From Christiangramia oceanisediminis (GTDB lineage Bacteria > Bacteroidota > Bacteroidia > Flavobacteriales > Flavobacteriaceae), in assembly GCF_022570735.2 (NCBI RefSeq), contig NZ_JANCNS010000003.1:310001-374000 (forward strand): 64,000 nucleotides of DNA, in the 5' to 3' direction. The notes below the pieces were generated by a model. It did not search any database, was not told where the DNA came from, and saw only the letters and a program-made list of their open reading frames with translations. This document shows, piece by piece, positions 38,622 to 46,473 of this stretch. The position numbers were made by a program, and so were the translations under genes. Numbering within the stretch: the stretch's first letter is position 1; each line of letters opens with the position of its first letter.

Positions 38622-39149
38622 ATGAAGCCTATCCTGCTACTACTGCCTTTTATAATCTTACTAACCAGCTGTTCCGAAGAAAAGAAAAACGATATGCAGG
38701 AAACACCCATCACAACCTATTATTTGATAAGACATGCAGAAAAGGATCGAACCGATTCGACCAACCGTGATCCCGAGCTAACCGAAGCCGGGCGAAAAAG
38801 AGCCGAAAGCTGGGCAACTATCCTGAAAGATGTTGATTTCGATATCGTTTACAGCACAGACTATAACCGAACCAAGCAAACAGCCCAGCCTCTTGCTGAA
38901 AAAAACAAACTGGAAACCATCATTTACGACCCGGAAAAGTATTATAACGAGGAATTCCAGGATAAAACTTCAGGAAAAAAGGTACTGATAGTTGGCCACA
39001 GTAACACCACTCCTCAATTCGTGAACGCGATCCTGGGGGAAAAGAAATATGAGAATCTTGACGATAGTGAAAATGGTGGTTTATTTATCGTTCATGTTCT
39101 GCCCGACGGAACTAAAACCAGCGAAGTTCTCTATTTCAATAATTATTAA
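38622..39149 (+). CDS. Histidine phosphatase superfamily (SixA/PhoE-like) lipoprotein
   Basis: 175 residues. Lipobox LLTSC (Cys17), then YYLIRHAEKDRT with the phospho-accepting His38, ELTEAGRKRAESWA, YSTDYNRTKQTAQPLA and the second catalytic His in LIVGHSNTTPQF. Phosphoglycerate-mutase-like fold, anchored in the envelope; substrate unknown. It ends 6 bases before the convergent DUF6503 gene. Confidence 0.9.
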   Translation: MKPILLLLPFIILLTSCSEEKKNDMQETPITTYYLIRHAEKDRTDSTNRDPELTEAGRKRAESWATILKDVDFDIVYSTDYNRTKQTAQPLAEKNKLETIIYDPEKYYNEEFQDKTSGKKVLIVGHSNTTPQFVNAILGEKKYENLDDSENGGLFIVHVLPDGTKTSEVLYFNNY

Positions 39150-39155
39150 TAGGGA

Positions 39156-39902
39156 TCAGGAACCCAGTTCAACTTCCACATCCCTGGTTTCTATCATGGA
39201 AAGCAATTCCAGTTCCTTTTTCTCAAATAGGTTATCCAGTTCATTCAATGGAGTGGAAAGATCTTCGTATTTATAGTTTTCGTAGTCCACGAACCGGATT
39301 CCTTTTATGATGCGTGGATTAAAGGCTCTGCGAAACCGAATTCCTCCTCCATCGGTCTCAAAATTATAGGCCAGGTAATCTACTTCAAAAGATTTTGTAT
39401 CGATCCAGTACATGTATTCATCTTCATGATCGGTTCCACCACCATTTTCAGAAAAAGTTACCCTGATCTCGTAATATTCCCTTGAACCTATGCTGTCTTT
39501 TCCTACCAGTTCCTTTCTGGCCGCCGGTGCATTTAATCCAAAAGGCAATTGCACAAAATAATGAACCGAATTCACCGAATTACTATAGGCCACCTGTAGA
39601 CTATCTGGCACCTGAACCACCGTGTCGTTCATATACCGCTCAAAGCCATTGTTTTCAAGAATATCCGTAATAGAATTGCCCAGACTATCAATCATTCTGC
39701 GTTCCAGGCGAAATTTACCGCCTTCACGTTTGCTGGTATACTCCTTTTTTCTGAAACTAAAATCGATCTGCGCATTGTTGTAACGCTCACCTCCGGCTCT
39801 CTCAATGGCCGTGTTCACGATCTCATCGGCAGTAAGTTCTTTTGAAGACTCACCACAGGAAACAAATAGCACAACTAATAAAAGTATCGATATTCTCTTC
39901 AT
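39156..39902 (-). CDS. DUF6503 family lipoprotein
   Basis: 248 residues. Lipobox LFVSC (Cys16). The mature part begins LTADEIVNTAIERAGGERYNNAQIDFSFRKKEY and contains LPFGLNAPAARKEL, YYEIRVTFSENGGGTDHEDEYMYWID and a final RRAFNPRIIKGIRFVDYENY, as in the Bacteroidota-specific DUF6503 family. Some database entries carry an unrelated aldolase name for it; nothing here supports an enzyme of that kind. The alternating strands suggest a lipoprotein-localisation-like beta shell (inference). Confidence 0.8.
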   Translation of the reverse strand: MKRISILLLVVLFVSCGESSKELTADEIVNTAIERAGGERYNNAQIDFSFRKKEYTSKREGGKFRLERRMIDSLGNSITDILENNGFERYMNDTVVQVPDSLQVAYSNSVNSVHYFVQLPFGLNAPAARKELVGKDSIGSREYYEIRVTFSENGGGTDHEDEYMYWIDTKSFEVDYLAYNFETDGGGIRFRRAFNPRIIKGIRFVDYENYKYEDLSTPLNELDNLFEKKELELLSMIETRDVEVELGS

Positions 39903-39927
39903 GGTTTTTAAAGATTTTTACGGCGCA

Positions 39928-39935
39928 CAAAGATA
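39928..39935 (-). promoter_or_regulatory. Putative -7 box for the DUF6503 gene
   Basis: Minus-strand TATCTTTG, exact TAnnTTTG match, 25 bases before the ATG. Confidence 0.45.
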
Positions 39936-40001
39936 CTATTTCGTGGAGAAATGGCCGTTCAATTTTAATTTGGCTTTAGCATGTTATTTCCTCAAAGCTT
40001 G

Positions 40002-40009
40002 TATTTTTG
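40002..40009 (+). promoter_or_regulatory. Putative smpB -7 box, directly before the start codon
   Basis: TATTTTTG, exact TAnnTTTG match, ending 7 bases before ATG 40017, so transcription would begin at or next to the start codon. It also excludes the longer frame from 39981. Confidence 0.5.
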
Positions 40010-40016
40010 TGGATAT

Positions 40017-40472
40017 ATGAAGAATACGATCAACATCAAGAACCGTAAAGCTAAGTTCAATTACGAATTTCTGGATAAATATACCGCGGGCATCAAGCTT
40101 GCTGGAACCGAGATCAAAGCCATTCGTGAAGGAAAGGCCAGTATCGCCGAAAGCTTTTGCGAGTTCAATAACCACGAGCTTTTCGTCATTAATATGCATG
40201 TTGAGGAATATTCACATGCCACCCACTTCAATCATAATCCTAAAAGCGAACGCAAGTTATTGCTGCAGCGAAGGGAATTAAGAAAACTGGAAAAGGAAGT
40301 TCAGAATTCAGGATTAACGATCATTCCTTTAAGATTGTTCATCAATGACCGCGGGCTGGCTAAACTACAGATCGCTCTCGCCAAAGGTAAAAAGGTATAC
40401 GACAAGCGGGAAACCATCAAGGATCGCGAAAACAAACGTCGACTGGACCGAATCCAGAAAGAATACAAATAA
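40017..40472 (+). CDS. smpB: SsrA-binding protein SmpB
   Basis: 151 residues from ATG 40017 (MKNTINIKNRKAKFNYEFLD). GIKLAGTEIKAIREGKASIAESFCEF, HFNHNPKSERKLLLQRRELRKL and the basic C-terminal tail (GKKVYDKRETIKDRENKRRLDR) identify SmpB, which delivers tmRNA to stalled ribosomes. tmRNA itself is not in this window. The DUF5686 gene follows after 28 bases in the same direction. Confidence 0.96.
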   Translation: MKNTINIKNRKAKFNYEFLDKYTAGIKLAGTEIKAIREGKASIAESFCEFNNHELFVINMHVEEYSHATHFNHNPKSERKLLLQRRELRKLEKEVQNSGLTIIPLRLFINDRGLAKLQIALAKGKKVYDKRETIKDRENKRRLDRIQKEYK

Positions 40473-40500
40473 ACTTCCGGAATAGTCTAGAAATGGAAAC

Positions 40501-42966
40501 ATGATCAAAAATTTCCTTCTCCTTCTTTTGTTTTTGACTTTTTCCATCATTCACGGACAGGTAAAAGGCGTGGTGACCGATGAGAAAGGCGAGCCACTCC
40601 CCTACGTAAATATTTATACCGAATCTGGCACTACTGGCACCACCACTAATGAGGAAGGTAGATACGAACTAAAGATCAATGAGACCGGAGATTATATCCT
40701 GGTCTATAAATTCTTGGGTTATAAAACCCTGAAGCAGCCTGTAAGTATTAACAGGCTGCCTTTTGAAAAGAATATTAGCCTGGTTCCTGAAAGCACAAGC
40801 CTCGACGAGGTTACTATCAGTTCAGATGAAAACCCGGCAAATCGTATCATTCGGCAAGCCATCGAAAACAGAAGAGCGAATGCCAAAAAACTTCAATCTT
40901 TTACCGCCGATTTTTATTCAAGGGGCTTATGGAGAATCAAAAATGCCCCTGAAAGGATCCTGGGACAGGAAATTGGTGATCTTGGCGGCGGACTCGATTC
41001 CACACGAAGCGGGATCGTTTATTTGAGCGAGACCATCTCGAAGATCGCCTTTCAGAAACCAGACGATTTCAGGGAAACTATTATCGCCTCGAAAGTTAGC
41101 GGTGACGATAATGGTTTTAGTCTCAATTCGGCCCAGGAAGCTTATTTTTCATTTTACGAAAACACCCTGGAGATCAATAGCGAGATCATTTCCCCTATTG
41201 CCGAGTACGCTTTTAACTATTACCGTTATGAGCTGGAAGGCACTTTTTTCGATGACCGCGGAAACATGATCAATAAGATAAAGGTTGTCCCTAAACGTGA
41301 CCAGGACCGGGTATTCTCAGGCCATATTTATATCGTGGAAGACCTATGGCAAATATACGGGATAGAGCTAACCACCACTGGTCAGGCCGTTCAGGTTCCG
41401 CCTATCGAGGTACTGGTTTTTAGACAGACCTATAAATATTCTGAAGAAAACGAGCTGTATATACAGATCTCCCAGAGTGTCGACTTCAGCTTTAAGATCT
41501 TTGGCTTCGGGGGTGATGGCCGTTTTACAGCTGTTTACAGCAACTATGATTTTAACCCTCAGTTTACCAAAAATAGCTTCGGAAGGGAGATATTGAGCTT
41601 TTCAGAAGACGCCAACCAAATGGATTCGGTTTATTGGGAAAAGGAAAGGCCGGTTCCGCTTACCAACGAGGAGACCGAAGATTATATACGTAAGGATAGC
41701 ATCCAGGAAATCAGGAATAGCAAGGTGTACCAGGATTCGGTAGATGCGGTGAACAACAAATTTGGAATAACCGATGCGTTTTTTGGTTATTCCTATTCCA
41801 ATTCTTGGAGAAATCAAACTTTCAGCATCAGCGCGCCAATCATGGGGGTGGGCTATAATACGGTCCAGGGCTGGAATACCGATGTTCGGGTTAGTTTCAC
41901 CCAGCGCACAGGGGAATATCAGCAGAATTACTGGCGCATTTATTCAGATATCGATTATGGGCTGGCTGAAGACCGTTTCAGGATGAGCGGAGGTTTTGAA
42001 AAGAAATTCAATAATATTACCGATCCCTATCTCCGAATTTCAGGAGGGATCGAAACCGATCAGATCAATGCTACAGATCCTATCGCCCCGCTGCTGAATA
42101 GCATCACCACCATTTTCTTTGAGCGAAACTACATGAAACTCTATGAAAAGAGGTTCGCTTCGATCGCTTATGGAAAGGATTTTTTCCCCGGAGTGCGATT
42201 GTTCGGTAACCTGGCATGGGAACAACGGAAGCCGCTTATCAACAATACCGATCATGTGTTCATCGACTGGGACGAGCGCAGGTACACCAGTAACAATCCG
42301 CTCCAACCTACCAACTATGGCAGTATCCCTTTTGAGGAACATTCGCTACTGAAATTCAATTTGTATGCTGATATCACTTTCGCCCAGAAATACATGAGCT
42401 ATCCCGATGGCCGATACGAGGTGAGCGAATCGAAATATCCAAAGCTAAAAATAGGCTGGCAGAAAGGAATGGCAGGCAGTGAGTCTAGGTACAATTTTGA
42501 CCTGCTCAAAGCCCAGGCGAGGCAGGACCTGAAATTGGGCAATAAGGGAGAATTCAGTTACCTGATCAACGGCGCCTTATTTTCGAATTCAGAAGACATC
42601 AGCCTGGTAGATTACCAGCATTTTAACGGTAACCAGACCCGTCTTGGTTTTGGAAGTTATGTAGGCAAATTCAACCTGATGCCTTATTATAAATTCAGCA
42701 CCAATGAAAATTACGCCGAGTTTCATGCGGAACATAATTTCCAGGGTTGGGCATTGGGTAAACTACCACTGATCAATAAACTGAATTTCAACTTAATCCT
42801 TGGCGCTCACAGGTTGGCGATAGATGGGCAATCACCTTACTCCGAATATTCCGTAGGTATAGACAACCTGGGTTTTGGAAAATACCGGTTTTTAAGACTG
42901 GATTATTTTGTTTCGGATTTTGGCGGAAGACGTGAAGAAGCCTTTGTGTTTGGATTGAAATTATAG
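40501..42966 (+). CDS. DUF5686 / carboxypeptidase-like regulatory domain outer-membrane protein
   Basis: 821 residues. Signal peptide (1-19), an Ig-like carboxypeptidase-regulatory domain (about 20-100, GVVTDEKGEPLPYVNIYTE), then the DUF5686 region with NPANRIIRQAIENRRANAKKLQSFTADFYSRG, and a C-terminal half of alternating amphipathic strands ending in VFGLKL, which looks like an outer-membrane beta-barrel closing strand. It has no TonB plug. Function unknown; such proteins are common in the envelopes of Bacteroidota. The tandem repeat region begins right after the stop. Confidence 0.85.
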   Translation: MIKNFLLLLLFLTFSIIHGQVKGVVTDEKGEPLPYVNIYTESGTTGTTTNEEGRYELKINETGDYILVYKFLGYKTLKQPVSINRLPFEKNISLVPESTSLDEVTISSDENPANRIIRQAIENRRANAKKLQSFTADFYSRGLWRIKNAPERILGQEIGDLGGGLDSTRSGIVYLSETISKIAFQKPDDFRETIIASKVSGDDNGFSLNSAQEAYFSFYENTLEINSEIISPIAEYAFNYYRYELEGTFFDDRGNMINKIKVVPKRDQDRVFSGHIYIVEDLWQIYGIELTTTGQAVQVPPIEVLVFRQTYKYSEENELYIQISQSVDFSFKIFGFGGDGRFTAVYSNYDFNPQFTKNSFGREILSFSEDANQMDSVYWEKERPVPLTNEETEDYIRKDSIQEIRNSKVYQDSVDAVNNKFGITDAFFGYSYSNSWRNQTFSISAPIMGVGYNTVQGWNTDVRVSFTQRTGEYQQNYWRIYSDIDYGLAEDRFRMSGGFEKKFNNITDPYLRISGGIETDQINATDPIAPLLNSITTIFFERNYMKLYEKRFASIAYGKDFFPGVRLFGNLAWEQRKPLINNTDHVFIDWDERRYTSNNPLQPTNYGSIPFEEHSLLKFNLYADITFAQKYMSYPDGRYEVSESKYPKLKIGWQKGMAGSESRYNFDLLKAQARQDLKLGNKGEFSYLINGALFSNSEDISLVDYQHFNGNQTRLGFGSYVGKFNLMPYYKFSTNENYAEFHAEHNFQGWALGKLPLINKLNFNLILGAHRLAIDGQSPYSEYSVGIDNLGFGKYRFLRLDYFVSDFGGRREEAFVFGLKL

Positions 42967-43610
42967 GCGAAGTTAGAAGTTAGAGGTGGGAAGGACGAAG
43001 TGGGAAAAAAGTTTGACCTCTCGACTCCGCTCGAGGTGACAATGATTGAGAATATTCTGGAAAAGCCATTTCGATGGAGGAACGACTGAGAAATCTGGGG
43101 AATTCGGAAGTACGAGGTTAGAAGTACGAGGTTGGAAGGACCAAGTGCGAAAAAAAGTTTGACCTCTCGACTCCGCTCGAGGTGACAGTGATTGCCAGAA
43201 TAAGTCATTTCGAAGGAGGAAAGACTGAGAAAGCTGGCGAAGTTAGAAGTACGAGGTTAGAAGTACGAGGTTGGAAGGACCAAGTGCGAAAAAAGTTTGA
43301 CCTCTCGACTCCGCTCGAGGTGACAGTGATTGCCAGAATAAATCATTTCGAATGAGGAACGACTGAGAATTCTGGTTAAATTAGAAGAACGGGGTTTGAG
43401 GTACGAAGTGGGAAGGAAGAAGTTTGACCTCTCGACTCCGCTCGAGGTGACAATAAATGATAATATTCCGGAAAAGTCATTTCGAAGGAGGAACGACTGA
43501 GAAATCTGGGGAATTCGGAAGTACGAGGTTGGAAGGACCAAGTACGAAAAAAGAATTTTGACCTCTCGACTCCGCTCGAGGTGACAATTCAGGTTTTTAC
43601 TGATTGACAC
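42967..43610. repeat. Five-unit tandem intergenic repeat with hairpin-forming modules
   Basis: No gene in this stretch. A 28-base module containing CTCGACTCCGCTCGAG is perfectly identical at 43014-43041, 43160-43187, 43298-43325, 43425-43452 and 43559-43586, spaced 127-146 bases. After each of the first four comes a second module (GTCATTTCGAAGGAGGAACG type) that is a diverged inverted copy and can pair with it (TCGAGGTGAC with GTCATTTCGA, plus CTCC with GGAG and TCTC with GAGA), so each unit can form a long hairpin. A third module (GAAGTACGAGGTTGGAAGG type) fills the rest. Minus-strand frames through it read CHLERSREV repeatedly and are not genes. Confidence 0.92.
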
Positions 43611-43640
43611 AAAAAAAACCGGAATTCGAAAATTCCGGTT
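43611..43640 (-). terminator. Terminator of the DUF5606 gene
   Basis: Minus-strand stem AACCGGAATT/AATTCCGGTT followed by eight T, 24 bases past the DUF5606 stop codon. Confidence 0.88.
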
Positions 43641-43663
43641 CTTATTTATAATCTTGAGAAGGC

Positions 43664-44089
43664 CTATTCCTCCTCGTCCTTATTTTCTTCTGTCTTTTCT
43701 TCTTTCGAAAAATCGGTCATTCCGTATTCGATCAGGATGTTATACCACTGGATCACTTTCTTGATATCGCTTCCATAAACCCTGTCCTCGTCATATTCAG
43801 GAAGTACATCAGAAAAATAAGCTTCAAGATCGTTCTTCGAGGCCTTATGACTAAGGGCCTGTCCGCCATTCTCCTTTTCCTTCATCTTTTCAAAAACCTC
43901 GCCCAATGGCACTTCTTCAGTGTAGGTATAAATAGCGATCTCGCTAAGGATACTCACATTATGACGCATATTCACAGCCATCTTCTTACCATCCAGCAAT
44001 GATTTGGCAATAAAACCACCCCTTGTTTGAGCAGTAAGTTCATAAAGACCCGGTTTTCCTGAAATAGCAAGAATTTTATCTAACCCCAT
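43664..44089 (-). CDS. DUF5606 family protein
   Basis: 141 residues. MGLDKILAISGKPGLYELTAQTRGGFIAKSL and the following beta-rich core, then YDEDRVYGSDIKKVIQWYNIL and an acidic Glu-rich tail, fit the Bacteroidota family DUF5606. Function unknown; the N-terminal part resembles a small beta-barrel. Its position just downstream of def in the same direction is the only context clue. It has its own two-box promoter. Confidence 0.88.
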   Translation of the reverse strand: MGLDKILAISGKPGLYELTAQTRGGFIAKSLLDGKKMAVNMRHNVSILSEIAIYTYTEEVPLGEVFEKMKEKENGGQALSHKASKNDLEAYFSDVLPEYDEDRVYGSDIKKVIQWYNILIEYGMTDFSKEEKTEENKDEEE

Positions 44090-44113
44090 AATATCTTTTT
44101 AAATTTTGGTTGG

Positions 44114-44144
44114 CAAATATCCTTTCCAAATTGCAAATATCAAA
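44114..44144 (-). promoter_or_regulatory. Putative DUF5606 promoter with both boxes
   Basis: Minus strand: TTTG (44141-44144), exactly 19 bases, GATATTTG (44114-44121), one change from TAnnTTTG. It lies between def and the DUF5606 gene. Confidence 0.6.
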
Positions 44145-44148
44145 GAAC

Positions 44149-44739
44149 TTATCGCGCTTTTTTCATATTCGGAAATCGCATGCGATAATCAACGTTGATC
44201 TTACCTTTTGAAATATTTGCCAGTTTCCCCTTGATCAGTCTTTTCTTTAGGCTGGAAAGCTTATCGGTGAACAAAATACCTTCGATATGATCGTATTCAT
44301 GTTGAATCACCCTTGCGGCGAGTCCGCTGAAGGTTTTAGTGTGCTTCTCGAAATTCTCATCCTGGTACTCGATGGTGATATCTGGCTGGCGGAATACATC
44401 CTCCCGAATATCGGGAATACTTAAGCAGCCTTCACTGAATGCCCATTCCTCTCCTTCTTCCTCGATGATCTGCGGATTGATAAAAACCATACGCATATTC
44501 TTTAACTGTTCCTTTTCAGCCTCATCCAGTTCCTCATCCTCGGCAAATGGTGCCGGATCTATCAAAAACAACCTGATTGGCAGGCCAATTTGCGGAGCTG
44601 CTAAACCTACCCCGTAGGCATTATACATCGTATCCCACATATTATCGATCAATTCATCCAGTTTTGGATAATCCTGATCGATCTCTTTCGCTTTCTTCTT
44701 CAATACCGGGTCTCCGTATGCTACTATTGGTAAAATCAT
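44149..44739 (-). CDS. def: Peptide deformylase
   Basis: 196 residues. Removes the formyl group from nascent proteins. All three metal-site motifs are present: GVGLAAPQIG (Gln50), EGCLSIP (Cys105) and HEYDH (His147, Glu148, His151). A short acidic insertion (about 65-80, EDEELDEAEKEQ) is typical of Bacteroidota enzymes. It lies 30 bases downstream of the four-helix-bundle gene, same strand. Confidence 0.97.
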   Translation of the reverse strand: MILPIVAYGDPVLKKKAKEIDQDYPKLDELIDNMWDTMYNAYGVGLAAPQIGLPIRLFLIDPAPFAEDEELDEAEKEQLKNMRMVFINPQIIEEEGEEWAFSEGCLSIPDIREDVFRQPDITIEYQDENFEKHTKTFSGLAARVIQHEYDHIEGILFTDKLSSLKKRLIKGKLANISKGKINVDYRMRFPNMKKAR

Positions 44740-44769
44740 TTCAAATGTTTATCGTTAAATGTCAAAGGT

Positions 44770-45129
44770 TTAACCTCTGTTATCTGTTTTTTCTGCTGTT
44801 TTTCTAGAGGTAACAAAAATGGCGGTCAATTCTCCCGCCTCTTTTAAAACCACCGCACAGGTTTCCCTGCTTAGCAATCCTTCATCTATCAGGAATTCCA
44901 TCCAAAAAACACATTCATCAGCTTCTTCAATAACTATACTTAGTTTGGCTATGAAAGATCGTTTACTTTGTCCCAATTGGGCAGCTCTATAATTTGCAGC
45001 CACCGATGTAGAACTCCGAACAAGTTGGTTTCGAACGTGATTTCCTAAATAAGTTTGAGGAAGAGATAGGGCAATTTTCACACAGTCATGAGCAAACAGT
45101 TTCGATCTCGTTTTTAAATCCCTATTCAT
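44770..45129 (-). CDS. Four helix bundle protein (23S rRNA intervening-sequence type)
   Basis: 119 residues. LFAHDCVKIALSLPQTYLGNHVRNQLVRSSTSVAANYRAAQ followed by SKRSFIAKLSIVIEEADECVFWMEFL is the family signature (S23/IVP). These proteins form small pentameric helical rings; they were first seen inside intervening sequences of 23S rRNA genes and are common as solitary genes in Bacteroidota. Here it sits between ruvX and def, two genes that are often neighbours, which suggests a later insertion. Role unknown. Confidence 0.88.
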   Translation of the reverse strand: MNRDLKTRSKLFAHDCVKIALSLPQTYLGNHVRNQLVRSSTSVAANYRAAQLGQSKRSFIAKLSIVIEEADECVFWMEFLIDEGLLSRETCAVVLKEAGELTAIFVTSRKTAEKTDNRG

Positions 45130-45153
45130 CTTTTAAACCTTAAACTTTAAACC

Positions 45154-45561
45154 TTAGTCATACAGCCAGGTTTGCAATATGATCGTCGCGCTTATCTCGT
45201 CTACTAAAGCCTTGTTCCGGCGTTTCTTCTTTTTTAGTCCGCTGTCGATCATAGATTGTACGGCCATTTTACTGGTAAACCGCTCATCTACTCGTTCCAG
45301 GGGCATTTCGGGAAACTTTTCAGAAAAATCTTTCAGGAATTGCTGAATATGAACTTCGCTTTCTGAAGGGCTGTCATCCATCCTCTTCGGCTCTCCAACT
45401 AACACCCGCTCTACTTTTTCATGCTGAAAATAGTTTTCCAGAAATTTCATCAGTTCGGGAGTATTCACCGTGGTAAGTCCCGATGCGATCAGCTTGAGCT
45501 CATCGGTAACCGCTATTCCGGTGCGTTTGGTACCATAATCAAGGGCCAGGATTCTCGCCAT
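45154..45561 (-). CDS. ruvX: Putative pre-16S rRNA nuclease / RuvX (YqgF)
   Basis: 135 residues, RNase H fold. ILALDYGTKRTGIAVTDEL (Asp7), VLVGEPKRMDDSPSESE, LERVDERFTSKMA and a C-terminal DEISATIILQTWL with the last acidic residue. YqgF family members process the 5' end of 16S rRNA and were earlier proposed as Holliday junction resolvases. Divergent from dapD; a TACCTTTG -7 box is 14 bases upstream. Confidence 0.94.
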   Translation of the reverse strand: MARILALDYGTKRTGIAVTDELKLIASGLTTVNTPELMKFLENYFQHEKVERVLVGEPKRMDDSPSESEVHIQQFLKDFSEKFPEMPLERVDERFTSKMAVQSMIDSGLKKKKRRNKALVDEISATIILQTWLYD

Positions 45562-45575
45562 TTCAAAAATTTAGG

Positions 45576-45583
45576 CAAAGGTA
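45576..45583 (-). promoter_or_regulatory. Putative -7 box for ruvX
   Basis: Minus-strand TACCTTTG, exact TAnnTTTG match, 14 bases before the ATG. Confidence 0.45.
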
Positions 45584-45625
45584 AGGTTTATATTCGTTTG
45601 TCCATAAATATTGGCCCAGAGCTGT

Positions 45626-45633
45626 TATATTTG
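45626..45633 (+). promoter_or_regulatory. Putative -7 box for dapD
   Basis: TATATTTG, exact TAnnTTTG match, 15 bases before ATG 45649; no TTG at -33 spacing. Confidence 0.48.
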
Positions 45634-45648
45634 GAAAAAATTTGAAAA

Positions 45649-46464
45649 ATGCAGCAGTTAAAAGCGAAAATCGAAGAGGCCTGGGAAAACCGGGACCTCC
45701 TGAAAAACACTGATACGACTGATACAATTAGAAAGGTAGTTGACCTTCTGGACAAAGGTGAGCTCCGCGTAGCTGAACCTACCAAAGATGGCTGGCAGGT
45801 AAACGAATGGGTAAAGAAAGCCGTGGTGCTTTATTTCCCAATTCAGAAAATGGAAACCCTGGAAGCCGGAATTTTCGAATACCACGATAAAATTCCGTTG
45901 AAAAACGGATATAAAGAAAAAGGAATTCGTGTGGTGCCTAACGCTGTGGCAAGACATGGAGCCTTTATTTCTTCCGGAGTCATCATGATGCCGAGCTATG
46001 TGAACATAGGTGCCTATGTTGATGAAGGCACGATGGTAGATACCTGGGCCACGGTTGGAAGCTGTGCTCAAATCGGTAAAAATGTTCACCTGAGTGGTGG
46101 AGTAGGAATTGGAGGGGTACTGGAACCGCTTCAGGCTGCACCGGTGATCGTAGAAGATAACGCATTCCTAGGGTCAAGAAGTATCGTGGTGGAAGGAATC
46201 AGAATCGAAAAGGAGGCCGTGCTTGGAGCCAATGTGGTGCTTACCGGTTCTACCAAGATCATCGATGTAACCGGAGATGAACCAAAGGAATTCAAAGGAT
46301 ATGTTCCGGCAAGATCGGTCGTGATCCCTGGAAGTTACACCAAGAAATTCCCTGCAGGTGAATACCAGGTGCCATGTGCACTTATCATTGGGAAACGCAA
46401 GGAAAGCACCAATAAGAAAACTTCCCTGAATGATGCCCTACGTGAATATAACGTGGCAGTTTAG
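45649..46464 (+). CDS. dapD: Tetrahydrodipicolinate N-succinyltransferase
   Basis: 271 residues. Succinylates 2,3,4,5-tetrahydropyridine-2,6-dicarboxylate in the lysine/diaminopimelate pathway. A helical N-terminal domain is followed by a left-handed beta-helix of hexapeptide repeats (VPNAVARHGAFISSGVIMMP, GAYVDEGTMVDTWATVGSCAQIGKNVHLSGG, EDNAFLGSRSIVVEG) and a C-terminal part with SVVIPGSYTKKFPAGEYQVPCALIIGKR. Full length. First gene of a run that continues into the glycosyltransferases (9-base gap). Confidence 0.96.
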   Translation: MQQLKAKIEEAWENRDLLKNTDTTDTIRKVVDLLDKGELRVAEPTKDGWQVNEWVKKAVVLYFPIQKMETLEAGIFEYHDKIPLKNGYKEKGIRVVPNAVARHGAFISSGVIMMPSYVNIGAYVDEGTMVDTWATVGSCAQIGKNVHLSGGVGIGGVLEPLQAAPVIVEDNAFLGSRSIVVEGIRIEKEAVLGANVVLTGSTKIIDVTGDEPKEFKGYVPARSVVIPGSYTKKFPAGEYQVPCALIIGKRKESTNKKTSLNDALREYNVAV

Positions 46465-46473
46465 AACCAGAAT

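Noticed and set aside
42903-43610. Minus-strand reading frames of 101 and 117 residues containing CHLERSREV repeats
   Set aside because: They are translations of the intergenic hairpin repeat, lack ribosome-binding sites, and repeat with the array period. No protein family is indicated.
42967-43610. A CRISPR array
   Set aside because: The spacing (127-146 bases) is far too long, the intervening DNA is also repeated and not unique, and no cas genes are present.
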